Part shown: positions 1 through 6,773 of the stretch, piece after piece | How positions within the stretch are numbered: position 1 is the first letter of the stretch | Layout of the letters: each line of letters opens with the position of its first letter | Source of the DNA: an uncultured Clostridia bacterium | GTDB taxonomy: Bacteria; Bacillota; Clostridia; Christensenellales; Borkfalkiaceae | Direction of reading: 5' to 3' | Length of the DNA: 12,706 nt | Assembly: GCA_947581885.1 (NCBI GenBank) | Contig: CANPWF010000034.1 | Location: 1 to 12,706, forward strand | Made by a program: the position numbers and the translations under genes | Notes under the pieces: model-generated | Seen by the model: only the letters and a program-made list of their open reading frames with translations | The model's database searches: none | Told to the model about the DNA's origin: nothing

Positions 1-39
1 CTGCGGGGACAACGGCATCTTCAAAGGGATGCCCGTCAC
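1..39 (-). CDS. Possible start of an unidentified gene downstream of mnmG (partial)
   Basis: A GTG codon at 39-37 overlaps the mnmG stop codon (38-36) in the GTGA arrangement typical of translational coupling, and the frame stays open to the window edge, reading VTGIPLKMPLSPQ. An in-frame ATG lies at 18-16. No clear Shine-Dalgarno sequence precedes either start. mnmG is often followed by rsmG (16S rRNA m7G methyltransferase), but these 13 codons do not allow recognition of any family, so no identity is claimed. It could also be plain intergenic sequence. Confidence 0.25.
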   Translation of the reverse strand, partial: MTGIPLKMPLSPQ

Positions 40-1892
40 TTTTTCATACTCACATACACCATCAATACGGCGATGTCGGCGGGGGAGACACCCGAAATAC
101 GGGACGCTTGTCCGAAGTTCAGCGGCTTCACGCGGTTGAGTTTTTCCCGCGCTTCGAGGCGCAAGCCCGTAACCGTATTGTAATCGAGATCGGAAGGAAG
201 GGGCTTCTCCTCCGCCTTTTTCGCCCGCTCGATCTCCTCGAGGTTGCGCTTCAAGTACCCCTCGTACCCGATCTCCGTCTCGGCGGAAAGGAGCACGTCG
301 CGCGGCATTTCCCCCAAAATTCCGAACGCCTCGCAAATCTCGGAAAGGGGGATCCCGCGGCGGATGAGGTCGGCATATTTTACCCCTTGCGTGAGCGTCA
401 TGCCGTGTTTTGCCGCCACCATGTCTGCGGTCGCCTTGTCGGCACGCCCTTCAAGGATCCGAAGCGTCTCCTCGCGCAAGGCTTTCCGTTCGAGGAATTT
501 TTCGTACCGTTCGTCCGTCACGAGCCCGCACGCTCGTCCCTTTTCGGTGAGGCGAAGGTCGGCGTTGTCCTGCCGGAGGGAGAGGCGGAACTCGGCGCGG
601 GAAGTCATCATGCGGTAGGGTTCGTCCGTGCCCTTGGTCACGAGGTCGTCGATGAGGACCCCGATGTACCCTTCGTCCCGCCGCAAGATGAGAGGGGGAA
701 GTTTTCGTAGGGAGAGCGAAGCGTTCAGCCCCGCCATCAGCCCTTGCGCCGCCGCCTCTTCGTACCCGCTCGTGCCGTTGATCTGCCCCGCGGTGTACAG
801 CCCCTTCACCTTCTTGTATTCGAGGGTGGGGAGAAGGTCGAGCGGGTCGATACAGTCGTACTCGATCGCATAGGCGTAGCGGACGATCTCGCACCGTTCA
901 AGCCCTCGGACGGTGCGGTACATCTCCTTCTGCACGTCGTGGGGAAGGGAGGTGGAGAGCCCCTGCACATACACTTCGTTGGTATCCGCGCCCTCGGGTT
1001 CCAAAAAGATCTGATGCCGCTCCTTATCCGAAAAGCGGACGACTTTCGTCTCGATCGAAGGGCAGTAGCGGGGACCCGTGGAGGTGATCCCGCCGTTATA
1101 AAGAGGGGCGCGGTCGAGGTTATTCAAGATGATCTCATGCGTTTTTTGGTTGGTCCAGCCGAGAAGGCAGTGCTTCTGCTCCTCGGGGACGGAGGAATTC
1201 AAAAAGGAGAAGGGGTAAGTTCTTTCCCCGGGCTGAATTTGGAGGACGGAAGCGTCCACCGTTCTGCCGTCGAGGCGGGCGGGGGTTCCCGTCTTGAAGC
1301 GGCGGACGGAAAAACCGAGTTGCAGAAGGGACTTCGTGAGTTTGGTCGCGGGGGCGAACCCGCTCGGCCCGCTCTTTTGCACGACTTCCCCTGTGACGGT
1401 GTTCGCGTTGAGGTAAACGCCCGTCGCGACGATGACCTTCTTACAGGAAAAAACGCCCCCATATGTCGTTTTTACGCCGAAAACTTCCCCGTTCCGCACC
1501 AAAATCTTTTCCGCCTCGCCCTGCACGATGCGAAGATGTTCGGTGTTTTCGAGGACGCGCTTCATCTCGGTATGGTATTTGTTTTTATCCACCTGCGCAC
1601 GGAGAGATTGCACCGCCGCACCCTTTCCCTCGTTGAGCATCCGATATTGCAGGGCGCACTTATCCGCGCAAACGCCCATTTCGCCGCCCAACGCGTCGAT
1701 CTCGCGCACCAAATGCCCCTTCGCCGTTCCGCCGACGGAGGGGTTGCACGGCATAAAGCCGATGCTATCGGGATTGAGGGTGAGAAGGACGACCGATCTC
1801 CCCGTTCGGGCGAGGGCGAGGGCGGCTTCGCACCCCGCATGTCCCGCGCCGATGACAACGGCGTCGCACGTCCCCTCGGAAAAGGTTTTCAT
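36..1892 (-). CDS. mnmG: tRNA uridine-5-carboxymethylaminomethyl modification enzyme MnmG (GidA)
   Basis: MnmG is the FAD- and NADH-dependent partner of the GTPase MnmE. In the cytoplasm the MnmE-MnmG complex adds a (carboxymethyl)aminomethyl group to C5 of the wobble uridine of certain tRNAs, which stabilises decoding of split codon boxes. Seen here: an N-terminal dinucleotide-binding motif GAGHAGCEAA starting near residue 15, the family signature CNPSVGGTAKGHLVREIDAL near residues 50-70, RFKTGTPARLD, the FAD-contacting stretch TSGYEEAAAQGLMAG, and the C-terminal SGVSPADIAVLM. The 618 residues match the usual family length of about 620-630. I chose ATG at 1892 because it places the Rossmann strand right after the start as in homologues; a TTG at 1931 would add 13 residues encoded by a hairpin. 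It lies 43 bases behind dnaA on the same strand and is probably cotranscribed with it. No MnmE gene is in the window. Confidence 0.97.
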   Translation of the reverse strand: MKTFSEGTCDAVVIGAGHAGCEAALALARTGRSVVLLTLNPDSIGFMPCNPSVGGTAKGHLVREIDALGGEMGVCADKCALQYRMLNEGKGAAVQSLRAQVDKNKYHTEMKRVLENTEHLRIVQGEAEKILVRNGEVFGVKTTYGGVFSCKKVIVATGVYLNANTVTGEVVQKSGPSGFAPATKLTKSLLQLGFSVRRFKTGTPARLDGRTVDASVLQIQPGERTYPFSFLNSSVPEEQKHCLLGWTNQKTHEIILNNLDRAPLYNGGITSTGPRYCPSIETKVVRFSDKERHQIFLEPEGADTNEVYVQGLSTSLPHDVQKEMYRTVRGLERCEIVRYAYAIEYDCIDPLDLLPTLEYKKVKGLYTAGQINGTSGYEEAAAQGLMAGLNASLSLRKLPPLILRRDEGYIGVLIDDLVTKGTDEPYRMMTSRAEFRLSLRQDNADLRLTEKGRACGLVTDERYEKFLERKALREETLRILEGRADKATADMVAAKHGMTLTQGVKYADLIRRGIPLSEICEAFGILGEMPRDVLLSAETEIGYEGYLKRNLEEIERAKKAEEKPLPSDLDYNTVTGLRLEAREKLNRVKPLNFGQASRISGVSPADIAVLMVYVSMKK

Positions 1893-1905
1893 GGGCGATA
1901 AATTT

Positions 1906-1923
1906 GCCCGCCGTGCGGCGGGC
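1906..1923 (-). other. GC-rich hairpin between dnaA and mnmG
   Basis: GCCCGCCG and CGGCGGGC form a perfect 8-bp stem with a two-base centre, in the 43-base gap after the dnaA stop and 13 bases before the mnmG ATG. On the transcribed (minus) strand it is followed by AAATTTAT rather than a run of U, so it is a poor intrinsic terminator. It could be an attenuator, an RNA-processing or stability element, or a block to mnmG translation. The stem itself is directly visible; its function is inferred. Confidence 0.5.
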
Positions 1924-1935
1924 GTTTTCAAAAGT

Positions 1936-3255
1936 TCACTGCCGAAGGACCGCGCTCTTGATGTCGTTTACGTCCTTGGCGGTCGCGTCGCTCACCCGCA
2001 TGAGGTCGGCGACCTTGTCGCGGGCGAAGATGACGGTGGAATGGTCCCTTCCCATCTCTTTCCCGACGGAGACGAGGGGAAGGGCGAGCATGTCGCACAT
2101 GAGATAGGTGCAAATGTGCCGCGCATACACGAAATCCTGCCGCTTGTTTTTGCCGAGCAGGTCCTCTTTCGTCATGTTGAAGTGCGCGCACGTCGCCTTG
2201 ACGATCGCCTCAGGGGTGACTTCCATGCTCTCTTCGGTGACGATGGATTCCTGCAAAGCGGTTGCGGCGAGCTGTAAGGAGATGGGCTCCTCGTGCAGTT
2301 TGCTCGCGAAGATGACGGTGTTGAGCCGCCCTTCGAGGGTACGCACGTTGTTATCCGAATTCTTCACGAGGAAGGCGAGCACTTCTTCGGGCACGACGTA
2401 CTTCTTTTCGAGGGCCTTGCGCTTCAAGATGGCGATCTTCGTCTCGATGTCGGGCGGTTGAATGTCGGCGATGAGCCCCCCTTCGAAGCGGGTGCGCAGC
2501 CGCTCTTCGAGTGCCTTCAAGTCCTTTGCGGGGCAATCGGAAGAGATGACGATCTGCTTATTTTGCGCATACAGCTCGTTGAAGGTATGGAAGAACGCCT
2601 CCTGCACGCCGTACTTTTCCGCCCAGAATTGGATATCGTCGATGAGAAGGATGTCCACCGAGCGGTAGCGGTTGCGGAACTTCGCCTCTCTGCCCGTGCC
2701 CTTGCGGGCGAGGCTGTCCACAAATTCGTTGAGGAACTTCTCGCTCGTCGTATAGAGCACCTTCAAAGAGGGCTTGGTGCGGGCGACCTCGTTGGCGATC
2801 GCCTGCAAGAGGTGGGTTTTCCCGAGCCCCGTCCCGCCGTAGATGTAGAGGGGATTGAAGTTCTCGCCCGGGGCGTTCGCCACCGACTTCGCCGCGTTGT
2901 ACACGAACTTGTTGGACGTGCCCACCACAAAGCTATCGAAGGTAAAGCGTTTGTCGAGGGGGAGTTCGTCGGGGCCGTCCGATTCGTCGAGGGCGTACGT
3001 CTCGCTTCCCTCCACGATGACGGCAACATCCGAGACCCCCACGTCCGCCGCGGCGACCGCTTCCCGAAGGGCCGATAAGTGGTTCTTGGTGATGGTGGCG
3101 GCGGCGATCTCCGTCTCCGCTTTCAGAACGAGCTTGCGGTCGACAACGTCCACGGGGACAAGCGTCTCGATGAACGTGCTGTACGAGATGGGGTTGATGA
3201 GCGGTTTTACCCGTTCGCGGATCTTTTCCCAAAGGAAGTCGAACTGTGTTTTCAT
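1936..3255 (-). CDS. dnaA: Chromosomal replication initiator protein DnaA
   Basis: DnaA is the AAA+ ATPase that binds DnaA boxes, opens oriC and loads the helicase; it also acts as a transcription factor. The 439 residues show all domains: domain I (about 1-80, beginning FDFLWEKIRERVKPLI), a short acidic linker (about 81-103), the AAA+ domain with Walker A GGTGLGKTH (140-148), Walker B ILLIDDIQF (202-210) and sensor-1 ISSD (237-240), and a C-terminal helix-turn-helix domain with the DnaA-box signature MGRDHSTVIFA (401-411). The signature loop reads GKEMGRDH, apparently one residue shorter than the common GxxFGGRDH, and the common RFEWGL segment reads RFEGGL (256-261). The ATG at 3255 has an upstream GAGGA at good spacing. 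Its neighbours are unusual: mnmG lies downstream and recF is divergent, with no dnaN next to it. Confidence 0.98.
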   Translation of the reverse strand: MKTQFDFLWEKIRERVKPLINPISYSTFIETLVPVDVVDRKLVLKAETEIAAATITKNHLSALREAVAAADVGVSDVAVIVEGSETYALDESDGPDELPLDKRFTFDSFVVGTSNKFVYNAAKSVANAPGENFNPLYIYGGTGLGKTHLLQAIANEVARTKPSLKVLYTTSEKFLNEFVDSLARKGTGREAKFRNRYRSVDILLIDDIQFWAEKYGVQEAFFHTFNELYAQNKQIVISSDCPAKDLKALEERLRTRFEGGLIADIQPPDIETKIAILKRKALEKKYVVPEEVLAFLVKNSDNNVRTLEGRLNTVIFASKLHEEPISLQLAATALQESIVTEESMEVTPEAIVKATCAHFNMTKEDLLGKNKRQDFVYARHICTYLMCDMLALPLVSVGKEMGRDHSTVIFARDKVADLMRVSDATAKDVNDIKSAVLRQ

Positions 3256-3274
3256 TTTTTCCTCTTCAAACGTT

Positions 3275-3302
3275 TTGTGTTTCGGCGGAAATTTGGTATA
3301 AT
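3275..3302 (+). promoter_or_regulatory. Probable recF-operon promoter
   Basis: TATAAT at 3297-3302 is preceded by TTGTGT at 3275-3280 with 16-base spacing. The predicted start near 3309 gives a leader of about 70 bases. The promoter lies inside the predicted dnaA leader, so the two divergent transcripts would overlap at their 5' ends. No consensus DnaA box (TTATCCACA) was found between 3256 and 3379. Confidence 0.5.
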
Positions 3303-3329
3303 AGTCGTACGGGGATTTCCCTCATTCCC

Positions 3330-3358
3330 ATTATAATACAAAAACGCGCGAAAGAAAA
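3330..3358 (-). promoter_or_regulatory. Probable dnaA promoter
   Basis: On the minus strand a perfect TATAAT lies at 3335-3330, inside the palindrome ATTATAAT (3330-3337). The best -35 candidate at 17-base spacing is TTTTCT (3358-3353), only a half match to TTGACA. The predicted start near 3323 gives a leader of about 68 bases before the dnaA ATG. The box is clear; the assignment to dnaA follows from position. Confidence 0.5.
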
Positions 3359-3379
3359 GTGTTTTTTCGGGGAAATTTG

Positions 3380-4462
3380 ATGCGCATCCAAAAATTGACC
3401 CTCCACAATTTCAGAAATTACGAGGACGAGACCTTCCTCTTTTCGGACGGGCTCAACGTGCTCGCGGGCAGAAACGCGCAGGGCAAGACGAACTGCGCGG
3501 AGGCGGTGTATTATCTTTGCACGGGTTCGTCTCTGCGCATTCGGCACGACCGCCAGCTCATCCGCCACGGGACGGACTGCGCCAAAATTTCGGCGGTGCT
3601 TTCGAGCCGCTACGGCTCGGTGACCTTGGGAGCCGCGATCTACGAGAACAGGCGGGAGCTCACCGTGAACGGCAACCGCGTCGCGCGGGCGGTGGATTTC
3701 CTCGGAAACATGACGAGCGTGTTCTTCTCCCCGGGGGAACTCCGCCTCGTGCAGGACGGCCCCGACGAGAGAAGGCGGTTTTTGAATCTCTCCATCTCGC
3801 AGACTTCGCGCGAGTACTGCTCCGCCCTCCTTCGCTATCAGAAGATCCTCGATCAGCGCAATAACCTTCTGAAAGAGAGGGACGTTGCCATGGTGGAAGA
3901 GACGCTTTCCGTCTGGGACGAACAGCTCGCCAAGTACGCGGCGCGGATCATCCTCAAACGGCGGGAATATCTCGCCATGCTTTCCCCCCTTGCGCAGGAA
4001 GCGCATGCCTTCCTCACGGACGGGGGAGAGACGCTGTCGCTCGGTTCGGATGGAAGAAAGGAGACGGCGGAAGAGATCGAGGAGCGCGTGTTTGCAGAGC
4101 TCTGCGCCGCACGGGAGAGGGACCTTCGACTTGGGTTCACCTCGGTGGGGCCCCATAGGGACGACGTGCGCATTCTCATCGACGGGCAGGAAGCGAGGGG
4201 ATATTCCTCGCAGGGGCAGGCGCGGACGGCGGCACTCTCGATGAAGCTCGCCGAAGTGGAGATCTTCCGCGCCCTTTCGGGGGAACCGCCCGTCCTCATC
4301 CTCGACGACGTGATGAGCGAGCTCGACCTTCCCCGCCGCAAAAAGCTCCTGTCCAAGGTGGAAGGCTTGCAGTGTATCCTCACCTGCACCCACGCCGAGC
4401 GGGTGCTGTACGGCGCGACGTGCAATAAAATCTTCATCAAGGGGGGGAAGATCGTCAAATGA
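3380..4462 (+). CDS. recF: DNA replication and repair protein RecF
   Basis: RecF is an SMC/ABC-type ATPase that, with RecO and RecR, loads RecA on gapped DNA at stalled forks. The 360 residues are of normal length and begin with MRIQKLTLHNFRNYEDETF, the typical RecF opening. Walker A is GRNAQGKT (30-37), the ABC-signature region is SSQGQARTAALSMKLAE (from 276), and Walker B with the D-loop is LILDDVMSELD (306-316), followed by the switch histidine in CTHAE. I chose ATG at 3380 over a GTG at 3359 because homologues start with this sequence; a weak GGGGA lies upstream. The stop overlaps the next start as ATGA, so the PHP gene is probably translationally coupled. The last codons contain a run of seven G (4441-4447). 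recF normally follows dnaN; here it faces away from dnaA with no dnaN nearby. Confidence 0.97.
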   Translation: MRIQKLTLHNFRNYEDETFLFSDGLNVLAGRNAQGKTNCAEAVYYLCTGSSLRIRHDRQLIRHGTDCAKISAVLSSRYGSVTLGAAIYENRRELTVNGNRVARAVDFLGNMTSVFFSPGELRLVQDGPDERRRFLNLSISQTSREYCSALLRYQKILDQRNNLLKERDVAMVEETLSVWDEQLAKYAARIILKRREYLAMLSPLAQEAHAFLTDGGETLSLGSDGRKETAEEIEERVFAELCAARERDLRLGFTSVGPHRDDVRILIDGQEARGYSSQGQARTAALSMKLAEVEIFRALSGEPPVLILDDVMSELDLPRRKKLLSKVEGLQCILTCTHAERVLYGATCNKIFIKGGKIVK

Positions 4463-5355
4463 GAGCGGACCTTCATCTGCATTCCGTCTGTTCGGACGGG
4501 AAATATTCCCCCGCGGAAGTCGTCCGCCGCGTGAAGGAGAGCGGGACGGAAGCCTTCTCCCTCACCGATCACGACACGATGGAAGGCTGCGAAGAGGCGG
4601 AGGCGGCGGCGAAAGAATACGGGCTCACCTTTGTGCGCGGGTGGGAGATCTCCGCCTACGACAACGGGAGCAAAGTGCATATCCTCGGGTACGGCTCCCG
4701 CGCGGACGGGGCGTATGAAAAATTTCTCCGTGAAAGGCGGGAGAAGGCGGAAGAGCGGGCGGAGAGGATGCGCGTTCTCGCCAACAAATTTTACGGAATT
4801 TCCGTGACCATGGACGAAATCGAGGCATACCATGTCCGAAAGGACAGCCCCATTCATACCATGCACGTCGTGCGGGCGTTCGCCGAAAAACTTCAAAAGA
4901 GTGCGGGCGAGACGTTCGTCGAGGCGTTCGTCCGCGGCAAGCCCGCCTTCTCGGAATTCGGCCGTCCTTCCCCCGAAGAGGCGATCGAAGTCGTCCGCGA
5001 TTCGGGCGGGGTCTCCGTTCTCGCCCACCCCGGGCGGGTGCTGTGCTTTTCCGAAGAGGAAGAGCGGGCGTACTACGGCGGGGGAGACAGAATCGCCCTC
5101 AAAGCAAAGAGCGACCCGAAAAGAGCAAAGCTCCTTGCCCGCCTCGTCGAGGCAGGGCTTTGCGGCATAGAATGCAGGTATACGACGCATACTGCGGAAG
5201 AGACGGCGGAGTTCTGTTCGTTTGCCGAAAAGCACGGATTGATCGTAACGGGCGGTTCGGACTTCCATGCGGACGGCGGCCGCGCGAAGGTGGGGGAACC
5301 CCCCTTCGATTTGGACGAAACCACGCTCCGTCGGCTCTTGCGGGGGCGGGAATGA
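4459..5355 (+). CDS. PHP-domain phosphoesterase / 5'-3' exoribonuclease-like protein (YciV/TrpH type)
   Basis: The 298 residues form a PHP (polymerase and histidinol phosphatase) domain, a barrel with a multi-metal phosphoesterase site. Metal ligands are visible in order: DLHLHS (H6, H8), D13, SLTDHDT (H38), E63 in RGWEIS, H74 in VHILGY, H190 in LAHPGR, and D268 and H270 in GSDFHADG. The motif set looks complete, so it should be active. Characterised relatives (E. coli YciV/RNase AM, Chromobacterium 3',5'-nucleotide phosphatase) remove nucleotides or phosphate from short nucleic acids or 3',5'-bisphosphates; the exact substrate here is not determinable. Compared with what I recall of relatives, the stretch after HPGR (about 194-225) looks expanded and is charged. 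The gene overlaps both neighbours by ATGA, which suggests coordinated output with RecF. A histidinol phosphatase is less likely because there is no histidine-pathway context. Confidence 0.88.
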   Translation: MRADLHLHSVCSDGKYSPAEVVRRVKESGTEAFSLTDHDTMEGCEEAEAAAKEYGLTFVRGWEISAYDNGSKVHILGYGSRADGAYEKFLRERREKAEERAERMRVLANKFYGISVTMDEIEAYHVRKDSPIHTMHVVRAFAEKLQKSAGETFVEAFVRGKPAFSEFGRPSPEEAIEVVRDSGGVSVLAHPGRVLCFSEEEERAYYGGGDRIALKAKSDPKRAKLLARLVEAGLCGIECRYTTHTAEETAEFCSFAEKHGLIVTGGSDFHADGGRAKVGEPPFDLDETTLRRLLRGRE

Positions 5356-6596
5356 AGATACGGACCTTGGCGACGCTCCTAATAATCGGGAGCGTTTTTC
5401 TTTTGGGCGGCTTTGCGGGAAAAACGAGGAAGGGGGTCGTCGTCAACGGGGTGGATGTCGGCGGGCTCCCGCTGTATACTGCGGAAGAGAGGGTGCGCTC
5501 GGAGATCGGGAAGTCCCTTCCGCTCTTTCTCGTGCATACGCCCGCGGGGGACGTTTCGTACAAACTCGGCTTTTCGGACGACCTGAATACTCTTCTTCCC
5601 CGCGCAAAGAAGGGCTCTTACACCGCCAATGTAACCTTGCAGTGGGCGGACGCGGAAGAGGAGATCGAAAAGCTCTGCAAGCGGTTCGCGCGGGACGCAA
5701 AGGACGCAGCCTTTTCCTTCTCCGCCAAGGGGTTCTCCGTCCGAAAAGAGGAGAAGGGCGTATTGTGCGACTTCGAGGGGACGCTCTTTGAAATATGGAA
5801 CGCTCTCAAAGAGGGCAGGACGGAAGCGACCCTTCGCACGGCGGAATACTCCCCGTCCTTTACGGCGGAGGATGTGAAGGAGAGGACCCGCACGCTTTCT
5901 TCCTTCTCGACTTCGTACGATAAAACCAACCTTCCCCGTTCGCACAACATCGTGCTCGCCGCCGCACGCATCGCGGGGTATACCCTTCTCCCCGGGGAAG
6001 AGTTCTCCTTCAATTCGGTCGTGGGGGAACGCACCGCCGCAAACGGGTTCGAAGAGGCACCCGTCATCGTGGGCGGGGAGTTCGTGAAGGGGTACGGCGG
6101 GGGCGTGTGTCAGGCGAGCACCACCCTCATGAACGCCGCCCTCCGCGCGGGGCTCACCGTCACCGAGAGCCACCCGCACTCCCTCTCGGTGGGATATGTG
6201 CCGCCCTCGCTCGACGCGATGGTCTCTTCGGGAAGCGACTTGAAGTTCCGCAATCCCTATCTCTTCCCCGTCTATCTGCAAGCGAGAGCGGGGGAGGGGA
6301 AGGTCGCCTTCACCGTGTACGGCATGCCCGACGGGAAGGAGTACCGCGTCGAGAGCAAGGTGCTTCTCCGCGTCGATCCCCCGCCCGAGAAGATCGTCGA
6401 GGGGGAAGAGGACCGCGTCGTCCGCGCCGCCAAGCAGGGGGTGGCGAGCGAGAGCAGGCTCCTCGTCTATGAGAACGGAAAGTTGCTTTCCAACACCCTT
6501 TTCCGAAGGGACACCTACGCCGTGGTGCAGGGGATCCGCGAAGTCAAAGCCCCCGAAACGGACGGGGAAATTCTTCAAAATGAGGGAATGGGGTAA
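5352..6596 (+). CDS. Membrane-anchored VanW-family protein with PG-binding-like and G5-like regions
   Basis: The 414 residues start with a short hydrophobic anchor or signal (about 5-22, ATLLIIGSVFLLGGFAG) without an obvious cleavage motif, so the protein is probably tethered outside the membrane. Next comes a region like the putative peptidoglycan-binding repeats of YoaR-type proteins (VNGVDVGGLPLYTAEE, 31-46; region about 28-170). The VanW domain spans about 183-322, with HNIVLAAARIAG, LLPGEEFSFN, the signature GYGGGVCQASTTLMNAAL and FRNPYLFPVYL. Residues about 333-400 look like a G5 domain. Proteins of this type are linked to the cell wall, and VanW occurs in some vancomycin-resistance clusters, but no biochemical role is established and no van ligase genes are here, so a resistance function is not implied. 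The start at 5352 overlaps the PHP stop by ATGA; the frame extends upstream without a better start. Confidence 0.9.
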   Translation: MKIRTLATLLIIGSVFLLGGFAGKTRKGVVVNGVDVGGLPLYTAEERVRSEIGKSLPLFLVHTPAGDVSYKLGFSDDLNTLLPRAKKGSYTANVTLQWADAEEEIEKLCKRFARDAKDAAFSFSAKGFSVRKEEKGVLCDFEGTLFEIWNALKEGRTEATLRTAEYSPSFTAEDVKERTRTLSSFSTSYDKTNLPRSHNIVLAAARIAGYTLLPGEEFSFNSVVGERTAANGFEEAPVIVGGEFVKGYGGGVCQASTTLMNAALRAGLTVTESHPHSLSVGYVPPSLDAMVSSGSDLKFRNPYLFPVYLQARAGEGKVAFTVYGMPDGKEYRVESKVLLRVDPPPEKIVEGEEDRVVRAAKQGVASESRLLVYENGKLLSNTLFRRDTYAVVQGIREVKAPETDGEILQNEGMG

Positions 6597-6609
6597 GAAA
6601 AATACAGTC

Positions 6610-6644
6610 GGTGCGCCCGCTTTCATAGAGCGGGCGCACCTTTT
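6610..6644 (+). terminator. Intrinsic terminator of the recF-PHP-VanW unit
   Basis: GGTGCGCCCGCT (6610-6621) pairs perfectly with AGCGGGCGCACC (6629-6640) around a seven-base loop, followed by TTTTC. It lies 13 bases after the VanW-gene stop. It lacks a good U-tract in the opposite direction, so it is one-way. Confidence 0.9.
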
Positions 6645-6690
6645 CAAATTCTTGAAACGGAAATCTTTCATACAATTTATTTAATATGTA

Positions 6691-6722
6691 TTGACACGGG
6701 GGGGGGTACTACATGGTATAAT
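6691..6722 (+). promoter_or_regulatory. Promoter with a G9 tract in the spacer, upstream of the lipoprotein gene
   Basis: TTGACA (6691-6696) and TATAAT (6717-6722) are both perfect sigma-A boxes, but the spacer is 20 bases instead of about 17. The spacer holds nine consecutive G (6698-6706) and ends in TGG directly before the -10, an extended -10 element. An AT-rich stretch (6661-6690) could act as an UP element. Change in the length of the G run would alter the spacing, the mechanism known for phase-variable promoters such as Neisseria porA; three fewer G would give the optimal 17. The boxes and tract are seen; phase variation is inferred. Confidence 0.85.
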
Positions 6723-6734
6723 GGCTTTACCGTA

Positions 6735-6750
6735 CCGATGATTTCATCGG
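6735..6750 (+). promoter_or_regulatory. Small palindrome at the 5' end of the lipoprotein mRNA
   Basis: CCGATGA and TCATCGG form a perfect inverted repeat around TT, starting a few bases after the predicted transcription start near 6729. It could form a 5' hairpin that stabilises the mRNA, or serve as a repressor site. It ends 16 bases before the ribosome-binding site. Confidence 0.45.
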
Positions 6751-6773
6751 CGATCCGACAGAGGGAGGGAACC

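Noticed and set aside
1585..1593. TTATCCACC, one mismatch from a DnaA box
   Set aside because: It is a single site inside conserved mnmG codons (the VDK of QVDKNKYH); no cluster or AT-rich unwinding region accompanies it.
744..1901. 385-codon plus-strand frame opposite mnmG, and similar frames opposite dnaA, recF and the VanW gene
   Set aside because: All are shadows of strongly conserved genes and have no start signals of their own.
1893..1931. TTG start that would extend MnmG by 13 residues
   Set aside because: The added codons lie in the hairpin and encode a sequence unlike MnmG starts; there is no Shine-Dalgarno sequence.
5043..5351. In-frame upstream extension of the VanW gene into the PHP gene
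   Set aside because: The ATG at 5352 gives an immediate membrane anchor and an ATGA overlap; the extension overlaps conserved PHP codons and is Arg-rich.
5352..6596. Vancomycin-resistance role for the VanW protein
   Set aside because: No vanHAX-type ligase, dehydrogenase, dipeptidase or two-component genes are present, and VanW domains are common outside resistance clusters.
6642..6657. TTTCAA-ATTC-TTGAAA inverted repeat after the VanW terminator
   Set aside because: Six AT-rich pairs next to a terminator tail are easily explained by chance, and nothing nearby needs it.
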